DNA from: Osmia lignaria lignaria
Taxonomy: Eukaryota > Arthropoda > Insecta > Hymenoptera > Megachilidae
Direction: 5' to 3'
DNA: 64,000 bases
NCBI RefSeq assembly: GCF_051020975.1
Contig: NC_135040.1
Location: 3,031,501-3,095,500 of the forward strand
The translations under genes and the position numbers were made by a program. Below the pieces are notes generated by a model that did not search any database, was not told where the DNA came from, and saw nothing but the letters and a program-made list of their open reading frames with translations. This document shows positions 25,939-37,487 of the stretch, in pieces (the first letter of the stretch is position 1; the number at the start of each line of letters is the position of its first letter).

Positions 25939-26682
25939 TAAAACCGTGGTAGCTGCTCGTAGTTTTCATATTTTTCCAATAAATTTTATTAAAATCGCGT
26001 TTAATTGAACGAGTAATTATAAAACATCGTTAACTGTCTGGTTTTATGAATTGATCTTTCCGTTTCATTAACTTTTTTTTATCGTCGACGTTTATTTTGA
26101 ATAAAATGCAGCTGGAACAATTCGAAGTTGTTTTTCACTTGTCTCGAGAAAGCGTAGAGTAACTGCTCTCTCTAGCGTGAAGTGTTTTACACTCTTAAGG
26201 TTTTCAAGGGTACGTGTCAGATTTCAGCGTCGAAAAGTCTTCTCAGCTACCGTTGAAACAGTACCGTGCAACCCTTTTGAACAGAAAAGATTATTAACGA
26301 GACGTGTGCCTCGACACGTGATCAAAGCGGTGCCAAAAAGGCGACGTGAAAAAATTGAATTTTTATCTCTTTTCTCTTGATAGCAATTTTTTCATCATTT
26401 GAACAAGAGGAAAACGCGAATAGGAAAAATCTCTGAAATTTTCGAGATCCACGGTTTGTCGATCGGTGATACGGTTTATACAAATGTACACGGTGCATAT
26501 TAACGCGACCCGACAAGATAGAATCGCATTTTTTTGGAACGCAGCCAAAACCGCATTTTCTCTATAGTTCGAATCCTTCGTCCACGCGTCTATAGCGATT
26601 GTTATCAAGGATTTCAAATATACATCGCAGGACCATCGATCAATCTCTACTTCCAACTTATTTTAAATTTGCAACTGACAAG

Positions 26683-27714
26683 CAGGGCCGGCCCTGAGAT
26701 TTTTGGGATCCGAGACAAGCTCCGAAAAAGGGCCCCTTCACATATATGACATAAAAAAAAGTACCTCAAATGAAAATTATAAAATTAACATTAAAGCTTG
26801 TATAACTAATTTAGATTTGCATTTACGTCGATTAATATTCTTCTTGCATTCTTAGACGCAAAATCATCTTATGGGGGCCCTAGGCCCAGATCCGGTCCTG
26901 TAAATATTTCCTCAAATAAAATTTATAAAATTAACATTAAAGCTTGTACAACTAATTTAGATTTGCTTTTACGTCGATTAATCTTCTTCTTGCATTCTTA
27001 GACGCAAAATCGTCTTATGGGGGCCCTGGACCTTGGGGGGCCCTAGGCCCAGATTCGGCCCTGTAAATATTTCCTCAAATAAAATTTATAAAATTAACAT
27101 TAAAGCTTGTATACCTAATTTAGATTTCCATTTACATCGATTAATATTCTTCTTGCATTCTTAGACGCAAAACCATCTTATGGGGGGCCTAGGCATTTGC
27201 CTAGGCCCAGGACCGGCTCTGTAAATATTTCTTCAAATAAAATTTATAAAATTAACATTAAAGCTTGTATAACTAATTTAGATTTGCATTTACGTCGATT
27301 AATATTCTTCTTGCATTCTTAGACGCAAAATCATCTTATGGGGGCCCTGGACCTTGGGGGGCCCTAGGCCCAGATCCGGCCCTGTAAATATTTCCTCAAA
27401 TAAAATTTATAAAATTAACATTAAAGCTTGTATAACTAATTTAGATTTGCATTTACGTCGATTAATATTCTTCTTGCATTCTTAGACGCAAAACCATCTT
27501 ATGGGGGCCCTGGACCTTGGGGGGCCCTAGGCCCAGGTTCGGCCCTGTAAATATTTCCTCAAATAAAATTTATAAAATTAACATTAAAGCTTGTACAACT
27601 AATTTAGATTTGCTTTTACGTCGATTAATATTCTTCTTACATTCTTAGACGCAAAATCGTCTTATGGGGGCCCTAAGCGGCCCCCTATTCTGCCTAGGCC
27701 CATGGCCGGCCCTG
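26683..27714. mobile_element. hAT-like MITE with internal tandem expansion and 8-bp target duplication
   Basis: The left end is CAGGGCCGGCCCTGAG and the right end GGCCGGCCCTG. The flanks are CTGACAAG (26675-26682) and TTGACAAG (27715-27722), a 7-of-8 match. Between the ends the internal unit is repeated head to tail: TAAATATTT starts at 26901, 27064, 27222, 27385 and 27548, a period of 158-163 bp, with about six units in all. Each unit ends in CCTTGGGGGGCCCTAGGCC or a decayed form of it. Confidence 0.85.
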
Positions 27715-27722
27715 TTGACAAG

Positions 27723-28845
27723 AACGTTTCATTTTATCGTAGAAAGTAACGAAGACTAGAAAGGGTGTTTCGAGAAATTTTTTTCCCCCTTCGCTTTCCG
27801 ATGCTATAATGTCCAAACAAGCGTTTCAGAAGGGTAGAGAAAACCTTCCACCAGGATGACTTCACAGGATACATAGTTATTCGGCACGAGGGGGTTGAGA
27901 AGAAAAAAAGGGCTGGAAAAGTTTGTTACGTAAATGAGTTCTTGACCAAGCAGAGACGCGTTATCGAGATCGAGTAGGACGTCTTTCCCTAATGATGATA
28001 CCCGGCCTAATTAAGTCTTGCTCCATTTTAATCAGCACATCGCATGTGACGTGCTGTGTTCAGACAATGTTGCCAGGAAAATAAAAGAGTGTCCTAAATA
28101 CGACGCCTTTCAACGAGTAATTGGACACGCTTTTGCAATTGGATGCTCGTGTCCTGCAAATGTTATTTACATAAAAGTTCCTTTGAAAAATTCCTCTGCG
28201 AGAGATAAAGGATTTTCATATAAACACCTTATCTTTATACAATTATCGATCGAGTAGTTATTTTTTAATTAATGTCAAGGATTCTTCATATTTTCTATAA
28301 AGTGTTTATTTTCGATAGTTTGCCTCTTTAATTATGAAATGTGTTCAATAGCTGATCGATAGCACGAATTCAATCACGCAGATTGTTTCTGTAAACAACT
28401 ATCAAGGTGTTGATGTACTCTTTCAACATAAAAAAAAAAGGGTGCCCTCTGATATTGTGCAATGAGAATCAATCGAACGGAAAGTGGCGATGATCCTTGT
28501 ACCGTAACTAATCGTCGCCCTCCGGCTAGCCTTGTCCATGAAAAGGTGGTGCAAGTTGGAGCGCGAATAATGCGCATGCATGCATTTTGTATTTATAGCA
28601 CGAGCGTATCGCGTGGCGAAAATTTAAGTAGCTGAAATCTAGCCTCTCCTCTGAACCCTTCTGCTATAACGTAGCCTGATGCCAAGGTTTAATCAACATC
28701 TCAGTCATAGCCCTCTTATCGCGTCGATCTTTTGCTCGTTTGACCTTTCGCCCAATCGTGTTATACCTTCGAATCAAAATCAATCGAATAGTTAACAATA
28801 ATGAGATTACGATCGCACGATCTTCCAGAGTTTCATAGCTATCAA
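27723..28845. other. Intergenic DNA, no gene recognised
   Basis: No supported exon or RNA gene. Only short unsupported open frames are present. Confidence 0.4.
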
Positions 28846-29215
28846 TTTATTAATAAGTGACACCATTTTTTGCAAAATTAAAAAAAAGGAAATCGATGTT
28901 AGGATTGGGAGTAATAATAATCACCATTCGATTGAAATTTATTAATAAGTGATACCATTTTTTTGCAAAATTAAAAAAAAAGAAATCGATGTTAGAGTTG
29001 GGAGTAATAATAATCACCATTCGATTGAAATTTATTAATAAGTGATACCATTTTTTTGCAAAATTAAAAAACAAGAAATCGATGTTAGAGTTGGGAGTAA
29101 TAATAATCACCATTCGATTGAAATTTATTAATAAGTGATACCATTTTTTGCAAAATTAAAAAAAAAGGAAATCGATGTTAGGGTTGGGAGTAATAATAAT
29201 CAGAATTCGATTGAA
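28846..29215. repeat. Tandem repeat, about four copies of a 92-93 bp unit
   Basis: The word TAATAAGTGA starts at 28851, 28943, 29036 and 29129. The units share TCGATGTTAG and GGGAGTAATAATAATCA. On the minus strand most units are 93 bp, so a repeating frame appears; this is periodicity and not a gene. Confidence 0.9.
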
Positions 29216-30121
29216 ATGTAATTTTATTTTCATTAAATATAATAATCGCGTGACGCGTTCGAAGTATTGCCTTTTACAACCCACCTGACAATCACCGATA
29301 ACGAAATGAACGAAAGTAAAATAGAATAAAGACATCACATTGTCAGACAGATACGAGTACAAGATAGAACGAGTAGTTCAAAGTGCGAAAGTTGAACCGA
29401 CTGCAAATTGACAGAGAGACTCGTTGCTTGTTTGTCACTAGTCGAACGAATCCGATTTTATTTACAAATCCGAATTGGATCAGACGCTATAAAATACATA
29501 GTTAGTTAAGTATATTGCTACTAATTTCACGGTATTCGACGCCAATGATATCCTACGAGGGTACTCGATGTCGTTAGGTCAATTAAAATTCTTATTCAAC
29601 ATCGGATCCCTCAACACGTTCATTGCCACGATAAAAATGGTCCTATTGTTTAATTTGATGATGGACCCCCCGTGGCAGTCAACGTGTTAAGCAAAATTCG
29701 TAGAAAAATCGTTCATCCTCTTGCATGAAATGGAAAATATTCGAGATCTAGCTGAAACGAAACTAAAAAACAACAATGAGTATTTTTACTAATATTTCAA
29801 CAGGCTAATTGTCGAAAATTAACAAGGGATTATCGCCGCTTTTTTCGTATCAAATTGAGAAAAAAAAGGCTAATTAGCCGTGCTCGATGCATGTCTGCCA
29901 AAACTAGCACATTACGAGTACGGATGTACAATATCGATAAATATAATGTTACTTATGCACGTACGTATATATTAATATATAAATAGCACGATCCTTTACA
30001 CTAGAGTACAGGGGTATGTATATACATATACGATGGATGGAGTCTTCGTAATTAGTTAGCGAAGCATCGAAGGATGTTTCTTCTTAGAGCCTAGGTTACA
30101 TTGGCAGAGTATACTATTATA
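29216..30121. other. Intergenic DNA with a short inverted-repeat element
   Basis: At 29611-29690 TCAACACGTTCATTGCCACG faces CGTGGCAGTCAACGTGTTAA. The ends belong to the same family as the TTAA-bounded elements at 2754, 41613 and 45363. Nothing else was recognised. Confidence 0.5.
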
Positions 30122-30544
30122 CACTAGTAGAATTAATTCTGGACACTTTTTAATTTTTACTTAAATTCCGCATTTATTCAAATTATTTAATATATAATCA
30201 TTTATATTTTATATTCTAATCATTGTTTTCTAATTTTAAAAGTAAAAAGACCATTTACAGCCATATTTTTAATATACAATAAAAATTACAATTTCAACAC
30301 ATCAAAAGAAGTAAAAAAAATTAATATTTTGTTAGATGTCCTTTCATCCTGTAATTGGCTATTTCGCATCATGCGACGTTTCCTGTTGCCACGTTTAGAT
30401 TTTTTTAAATTAAAATTTTAAAACATTTACAAACCAAATAATGTGATTACAATAAAAATATTACGATATCAATCATGGTATCAGAATATACATTTTCTGC
30501 TTGAATATTTTTAATCAAACTGTCCAGAATTTATTTCACCAGTG
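30122..30544 (-). mobile_element. TA-flanked MITE, mariner/Tc1-like (copy 2, inverted)
   Basis: This is an inverted copy of the element at 25470-25938. It begins CACTAGTAGAATTAATTCTG, ends TCCAGAATTTATTTCACCAGTG, and has TA on each side. The internal CATCATGCGACG matches the complement of the first copy. Confidence 0.75.
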
Positions 30545-30639
30545 TATAATAAGTAAAATTTGTCTACTATACTTGCGTAAACGATCAGGCAAGTGATTGA
30601 CTGAATATTGTAAGGGTTAGTAGAGTGTAGGTACCGTGG

Positions 30640-31012
30640 TAGAGTAATTCTATCACTAGCCTTCTCTTATCACTATTTAGCGCTAGTATATCAGAGTGAT
30701 TTTAATATACCAATGGTAGAATTACTTTACCACTTGCACTCTCATCGTTCTACTTATATTAGCGTTAGTATACTCTAGCAGTGTAACTTAGGATCTAAGC
30801 CTAAGCGATAGAGTATACTAACGCTAGTGCATTGGAACGATGGAGAAAGGGCTAGTGGTAGAGTTACTTTACACTCTATTACTAAAGAGACCTAGGCTTT
30901 TTTAGCCTAAATAGTATAGAGTATATTATCGATGTAACCTAGGCTTTTTAAGCCCGAATGATAAAGTATACTAGCGCTAGTACTTTACCAATGTAACTTA
31001 GACTTAACTTTG
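30640..31012. repeat. Compound inverted-repeat region with GTATACTAACGCTAGTG words
   Basis: Words such as TTAGCGTTAGTATACTCTA and TAGAGTATACTAACGCTAGT, and pairs such as ACCTAGGCTTTTTTAGCC, recur in both orientations. The pattern suggests overlapping copies of a short palindromic element. No coding sequence is present. Confidence 0.55.
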
Positions 31013-31965
31013 AATTAATATGTTTCGATCCTCGTCGCCGTGCTCGTCTCGACGGCTTCTATTGTCCTTTGCGTCGTTCCGATCGAAAAGGTGTCTCTTA
31101 ATGCAAAAAGTAGGAAAATAGCGAGGAACATTCGGCGCTAATCGTGCTCGATCTTGCGTGTACGTTTCACGCCCGTGATCGAAGGTCTCTTTGGTGAAGA
31201 GGACGGAGAAACGATAAGTAATCAATTTGAAATCCAAGTCTCGATGAAGTTCGAATGTACATGTAGGGATCGCTTATCACCAATACGATTCGATATATCT
31301 ATTATCATGAAAATCCTTATCTACGCGAGACTCTTCTCTCTTTCTCTCTATGGAAACGAATTCTCTAACCGATTAAGTACGAAGAGCGAAGAAATTCAAT
31401 AGCTGGGATTTGTTTGAAACAGCTTCGGAGGTTCTTCTTCGCTATCACAAAGAAATTAAAACTAGAAGTGTGCGAGTACTCGAATTTCGGGTCAAACAAT
31501 GATCGGTCGGTTGAATTTTGCCGAATTACTCGAAATTGACGAACTATTTGAAACGAAAGCGAGCTACTCGAATATTCGAGCTGAAAAATCTTCAAGTAGA
31601 TCGAAGTTTTACGACGGCTCGAATATTCGAGTAGCTCGCTTTTGTTTCAAACATTTGATCGATTTCAAGTAATTCGGCAAATTCATGTACTCGACTCGGC
31701 TCGAACAATCGAAGCGAATTCAGCTCGGCTTGTGAATTACAAGTACTCGTACACCTCTGATAAAAACGTTCCTGCCGTTGTCACGTTGCTCCGAGAACGT
31801 TGAGAGCGACTAGATTCTTTCTCACTGGAATCCTTGAGATTCCATCCTGATCCTTTCGTACAGGGGAAATCGAACAATGCTTTCAAACGGAACACCTTCG
31901 ACAAGTCGTTGAAGAAATCGTTGAATCCATATATTTCACTTATTCTACACGCATCTCCCATTTGT
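31013..31965. other. Non-coding region downstream of TPRA1, with a palindromic repeat
   Basis: At about 31531-31690 a Y-shaped inverted repeat centres near 31600. GAAACGAAAGCGAGCTACTC faces its complement GAGTAGCTCGCTTTTGTTTC, and both halves also contain the palindrome CTCGAATATTCGAG. No gene was seen. Confidence 0.55.
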
Positions 31966-34900
31966 TCACTGTTGATAACCGTTCGCTTGAGTTTGGCCTT
32001 CTTGACTATCTATACTGTAACCGGTTATGCTATCCGGACTTTGAAGAGACGCAGCGTAGAGTGGATTCACCGGTGTTGAGTTTGTGTCGAATTGGGTCGA
32101 GTCATAAACACTGTGATTCTGTGAACAAAAGAATAGTTCCCCTTTGCATTTTTGTTTTTCCTTCTGTTCTTTCAACAACAATGACAAGTATATAGTATTA
32201 TTCTTCGCTATCACAATAGGCACACAACAACGCTGAATTATCACGCTTTCATATGTGTATATGTGTGTGTGTACTTGTGTGTAGGAATACCCTTTCCTGT
32301 CTTTCCTTTGTAAATCGACAAAAAAGAATGGGAAGAAAGAAACATAGTAGATGGTAGCGTTGGTGAGAAAAGACGCACCTGATTTTGCAACAAAAACAAA
32401 AATGAACAAAACAATAATCAACGTGTTAGCACGATCCTTTGCCAAGTTAGTGTAAATAAATAAAACCAAGTGCATTGGCTACATTAACGAGTTTAATTAA
32501 AATCTAAACATGCTGTATATACAGATAATAAAGCATTTTGTGCGCTCCTCTATATATATATATATTTATATATATATTATACTATATAATACATGTAGTT
32601 ATTAACAAGTACGTGTAAAGTTTCGCTATCCCACCAGAACTTACTGCTGAGTTTCAATGGTTAAAATGGTTTTTAAAAAAATGTTAAAATTACTGCTCTT
32701 ATATACAGAACTACACGTAATGACTTAGATGTTACACCGATAGCTCTAACAAAAGTATTTACAGCGACTCGGTCTGCGTATAAGATTTTGTGTGGTCAGA
32801 GGGAGGACTAGGATCTACTTCGCTATCTTTTACAGGTTTTGGGGTTGTCAGTGATAATAAGTAATCGCTTAAACCAGCTGACTCCCTTTTCTTCGGCTCT
32901 CTTTTACGCCTTTTAAACGTATCCTCCCGTGTTAAAGTGATAGATTTAAATAGTAACTGTTGCGTAGCGTTAGAATTGTCCATGGAATCGGACGCGTCTT
33001 CTACTTGAACCTCAGACATACCGGTGTTAGCATATTGTTTCAAAGGGCTCAATTGTTTTCTATCACCCTCGATTCGCGAGACGGCTTTATCTTTTGTTAA
33101 AGGTTCTTGACCAAGCGTGGTAGTTTCAAGCGGTGGTATCTCGAAAAATTGTGCTGGTACGCTTCCCTCCGAGCCCTTTCTCTCGTGCTCTAAACTGCTC
33201 TTTCTTGTTAACGAAAACAGATTAGTACTACTGTCGTTTGCTCCGGATTTGTAAAGGAAATTACTAGCAGTGCTTGGGGAGAAAAGTAAATTCGATACGC
33301 TACTGGGTCCACCGTACTTAAACTGAGAGGTGGATCTACTTTTCCAAGCAGTGTTGGGAAACCTTAGATCTGGAGCGCTCGTTTTGGAATCAATAAAATT
33401 ATCAGATTTCGTTAGGGGGTAATTCTTAAAATCAAAAGCTGTTTTCTCCGCGCTCAGACGTCTAGCAAAACTTTTGATGCCGGGTGGGGAGCGGTATAAC
33501 GTGACCCGGGAATCGTAAGCGTGTCCACTAGCAACTTTAAAATCTTTCGGAGACGCTAAGGAGTGTAGGGAGGTTTTATGTTTCGTAGGGGATGATTTTA
33601 ATGCTTGCGAATCGTATAGGGGCATGTGAATAGATGGAGTATGGACCTGATAAATATAATCGCTGTCTGTTTTTAACGAAGAGAAACTCTGTTGATGCGG
33701 CAATGACACTGTATCTTCGTCCATTGCATCGTCTACTTGTGCCTTGTAGGAGAACATTATAGAAGGTTGTGAAACCCTGTAAAAACAATTGGTTAGCTGT
33801 AATTTCTATATAGAAATTGAAATACATTAAGCTCGTTCAGACGACTTACCCAAAGAACTCAGACAGAAACGTATGATAAACTAAAGGTGTAAAAAGGGTC
33901 AAATAGACAATTGCAGTAAAATCCACGATACATAATCCTACAGGATTTTGTGTATAGTTTAAAAAGCCTGCGCCAATTGATTGTACTAGGTCTAGCATGG
34001 CTAACGTACCAGCATAAATGTAAAAACTTTTTCTTGCTGGAATAAAAGATACCTCGTAGTATGTGAATTGATATAAAGGAATAAAAATACAATAGTATCT
34101 GTATCAACATACTTGGAAGGGTTAAACGATCTCTTAACCGTGTCCATGGCAGTATCAATATAAAAAGGTATATCTGTAACAAGATTGTAAAAATTGTTAG
34201 GATAATTTGGAAGATGAACTAGAGTAATTACCTCAGTGAAATAGCAAACGTTTACCATTGTGAAAACAAGACTGCTGCAGAACCAAAACATCATGCCCCC
34301 GTGACCAAATACATACAAATTTCTACTAGGAATACGGAATGTATCGTCTGGTAAAACTAATTCCAAAGTTCCTTGAGTTATTGTAAAAGCCAGTGCTATC
34401 AATGATGTGGCAAGTAATACCCTACGAATACTTGAGCGACTATCCAAATGTCCTATAAATAAAAAGCAATGTATTTCGGGATGCGCGATAACTAATACAA
34501 ATGAATGAAAGTAAACTCACCAAAAGCCAAACCAAATATAAGCACGCTCATCTCTGTTGATAAAAGAAAAAATCGGACCGTAACCCAGAGCACTTTATCC
34601 GCTTTACCGCCAACGGTGGCTGCTGCGTTCACAGTCATCGAAACGACGCATCGTATCACCGAAATAACTATGTTACAAATGACAAGTCCGTAAAAAGCAA
34701 AAAATATTGGACTACTCGTTGCTCGCAATTTAAGCCGTGCTCTGTTAAATCTGATCGCGATGAATAAAAGAAACAAGAGGTTTGGTATCAATATGACAAT
34801 ATCCCATATTCGTACTCTGAAAAAACATAAATATCAATGGATAGAAACAGCATGACAATATATACCGTACTTGTATACCGTACAACATACCTTGAATCTT

Positions 34901-35039
34901 TGATTTCTTTGTATAAGATAAACTTGCAAAAATGTTCTTCATCGGTTATCGGTGAGCTAACATTAGGAATCATTGTACTGCTCAAGTCATACGTGTGTAA
35001 CCAACTTTCAGATACTTCTTCGCGAACTGCACCATACAT
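31966..35039 (-). CDS. TPRA1: TPRA1 / GPR175-type seven-helix membrane protein with two tails
   Basis: Exons on the minus strand: 34891-35039, 34521-34816, 34256-34452, 34113-34173, 33850-34036, then either 32759-33776 (long form, 635 aa) or 33647-33776 joined to 31966-32118 (short form, 390 aa). All joins are in phase. Conserved blocks include IPNLLFLLFIAIRFNRARLK, KVLWVTVRFFLLSTEMSVLI, the junction GLAFG/HLDSRSSIRRVLL, NLYVFGHGGMMFW and the segment ending FLSEFFG, all as in transmembrane protein adipocyte-associated 1. It is an orphan seven-helix protein of the plasma membrane. The short tail ends VYDSTQFDTNSTPVNPLY, matching the vertebrate tail around STQFDS. The long tail is Ser-rich and shows no known domain. 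The start is the ATG at 35039. An untranslated exon ending at 35595 with a GTAAGT donor may precede it. Confidence 0.93.
32119..32758. other. Alternative intron / 3' UTR of TPRA1
   Basis: For the long TPRA1 form this is 3' UTR; for the short form it is part of a roughly 1.5-kb intron. It holds a (TG)n stretch near 32255-32280 and a TA-rich microsatellite at 32551-32580. Confidence 0.5.
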
Positions 35040-36418
35040 ACTTTTTATTCTGTCGCACACCTTACACCACAATCATTTCTTGATTTTTCACTGGCAAACA
35101 AACAATGAACAGTATATGTCATTCCAACAGGAGAATAAAATAGTATAATTTTATTTACAGGTTACTTTTGCATGAAAAAAGATAAGAAATGAGTAAGATG
35201 ATAGGAGATAAAAAACGTCGTTACCGTTCTGATCGACGTACACGAGTGAGATATCATTAAATACTCTACTCGCTAATTAAGGTGACATAATAAACATAAC
35301 CTAAAATACTTGGCAGTATTCCCAAGTCACGACCTTCGTTACTGATAGAAAGCAACGACCGAACTACGTAACAATATAAACAAAAAAGCCACAAGTATAA
35401 ACATTCCCGCGAAATAAAATATTGTCTGCTAGTTAATCGAGGGGTAAAATCGATAAAAGCGGTAAGTCTATTGTGTTGCTGTCAAAAATTGACGGTGCGT
35501 TGCGATGATAAATCAGCTCGAGTGATTCATGCTACTAATTGATTGAACGCTAATTCAATAAGACGGTGTACCCGTTACGATTTACATGACTTACCGTGCC
35601 ACGAGATTACCGCTTTCATCTTCCTCTTCGAAAAAAAAAGTTAATATACTTTGAAGTCTGCTCGACGAGCGTGCGTACGCGTATACGTCCGCGCGTTTCG
35701 TATTTTTCCGCTGCTTACTCCTTACCGCACTGTTTATTGTCCGTTTCTCTTATCCATATAGTATTACGTTCGTGCTGAGCGATTGTCATTTTGCTATGAG
35801 ACTCCAGTGTCCATTTCTGTTGATCAGCATTTAGCCGACAACCACGGCACTGTCGTTCTTTTGTCTTACGGTTCCAGTAACGCCACACCGTGTAACCGAG
35901 AATCGTATATTTGATCGCCCCTGAGAGAAACGCTAAACGAAGTGCGCGTGACTGCGTACGGAGTTTGACGTTTCTATCAAAATCACAGTTACTCGACGAG
36001 AACGTCGATGAACCGTGAAAAGGTGTTTCCAGGTAACGCCACGATTTAATGCCTATCATAAAGGCTGTGCTGCTCTTCTTTCGCGAGGTATACTTTCGAT
36101 CGGGGATACACGTAACGTTCAGATTACGATTTCCTCGTTAGGCGAACGCTTTCACTGGAATCATTACGACAGTTTAATGTTCGGAACGTCTTGGATAGGT
36201 TAGGAGTTTCGTAAAAATACGCAGAATGGCCGCGAATCGCTCGTAAACCGGGAAATACGAAATTTCCCGCTCTGTTTCTCATCTCGTTCATTGCGTCGCG
36301 TTGCGTCGTTTCGTTGATGCTTTTTTTTAAGTATAGTACAGTTGGAAAGAAATAAGCAAGCAATTCCTCAGTATATTGTTTTTTTTTTAGAACGTTTTCT
36401 GATTTAAATAATTATACG
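35040..36418. promoter_or_regulatory. Divergent promoter region between TPRA1 and UFSP1
   Basis: TPRA1 reads left from 35039 and UFSP1 right from 36419, so their start regions lie head to head within 1.4 kb. The CpG-rich part is about 35,600-36,310. On the minus strand a short exon-like segment ends at 35595 with a consensus GTAAGT donor and would suit a TPRA1 5' UTR exon. A 114-codon minus frame at 35715-36059 has one hydrophobic stretch but no recognised family. Confidence 0.45.
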
Positions 36419-37328
36419 ATGATCCACGATTACTCGAGCGAATTACTAAAAAATATCCATTGGGACGTTTCTCCACCGGAAGTCGGTACCAGCTTCCTGG
36501 TCCGTGGGGATTACGAATATTGGCATTACGGTTGCGATGGTTTTAACGATAAGGTTTGTGATCGGATATACGATTGTATTCTTTGATTAAGTAATAAAAA
36601 GTATGGCACTTAGGGATGGGGGTGCGGGTACAGAACCCTACAGACTATTTGTTCCTGGATCATTATGAACCGGAAGTTGGATCAATCTGTTCCTAATATC
36701 AGACGTATACAGGAGATACTTGTTACGTTAGAAGATAAAGAAGAAAGTTTTATTGGATCCAGAGAATGGATTGGAAGTTTCGAAGTAAGTTAATATTTTT
36801 CGCTGAGTCAACTTGAAGTAATTAACTTCGATAATCACCAAAGTCAAATGAATTATTACTGCAAATTTAAAGAAGTTGCCACACATTTGCGATACGCTCG
36901 ATAAACGCGATATATTTTCACCAAAGGAGAAAGTAAACAAGTCGATTGGCAATACGTCGTAGGTGTGCCTGGTGTTGGATCACTTGTACGAGGTTCTCAG
37001 CAAAATAATTCACGTTCCCAGTGGTAGAGCGTTATCGGAACAGATACCGGTAATCAGGGAGCACTTGGAGAAATTCGGCAGCCCAATCATGATGGGAGGG
37101 GACAGAGATTGTTCCAGCAAAGGAATACTAGGCATCCATCAGGGTGTGAAGAATACTTACATGCTAATAGTCGATCCGCATTTCATCGGCAGAACAAAAA
37201 ACGCGGAACAATTGGAAGTTAATCACTGGGTGAAATGGCAGGACACCAAGAATTTTGTAGATAGCTCTTTCTACAATCTATGTTTACCTCAGATTAAATG
37301 TATAACTAGCAACAAACAGGAAGATTAA
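36419..37328 (+). CDS. UFSP1: UFM1-specific cysteine protease 1
   Basis: Three exons, 36419-36553, 36614-36784 and 36963-37328, join in phase 0 to give 223 residues, the expected size. The enzyme matures the ubiquitin-like modifier UFM1 and removes it from substrates (C78 peptidase family). Visible motifs: LVRGDYEYWHYGCDGFNDK, the active-site box GWGCGYRTLQ with the catalytic Cys at residue 49, FIGSREWIGSFE, PIMMGGDRD, and VDPHF carrying the catalytic Asp 173 and His 175. All three catalytic residues are intact, so it should be active. The first intron has a GTTTGT donor, acceptable but not ideal. The ATG at 36419 begins the conserved region. AATAAA at 37458-37463 is a plausible polyadenylation signal. 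Confidence 0.95.
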
Positions 37329-37373
37329 TGAAATGTATAGAAAAGAAGAAAACAATTTGTATCATAAACACAT

Positions 37374-37482
37374 TTTATTTAACTGGATATACATATGATA
37401 TCCAAAACCACTGAAGACATCACGTTTAATATGTACACTATAGATAATGGGAAATGAAATAAAATACTTTGAAGTATTTATT
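37374..37482. promoter_or_regulatory. Facing polyadenylation signals between UFSP1 and DNAH10
   Basis: On the plus strand AATAAA at 37458-37463 serves UFSP1. On the minus strand AATAAA occurs at 37477-37482, only five bases after the DNAH10 stop, and again at 37374-37379. The two stops are 159 bp apart, so the 3' ends abut or overlap. Confidence 0.55.
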
Positions 37483-37487
37483 CTAAT

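Noticed and set aside
26683..27714. Regularly spaced repeats resembling a CRISPR array
   Set aside because: Units are about 163 bp, repeats and spacers are not distinguishable, and the genome is eukaryotic. Terminal motifs and an 8-bp duplication identify a transposon.
28850..29113. Protein with three 31-residue repeats
   Set aside because: The repeats simply mirror a 93-bp tandem DNA repeat. Composition is AT-driven and there is no splice or start context.
35876..35925. Small exon encoding GAIKYTILGYTVW, perhaps a MIC13-like protein
   Set aside because: It has an acceptor and a GTAAGA donor, but no convincing partner exons were found and the resemblance is a few residues only.
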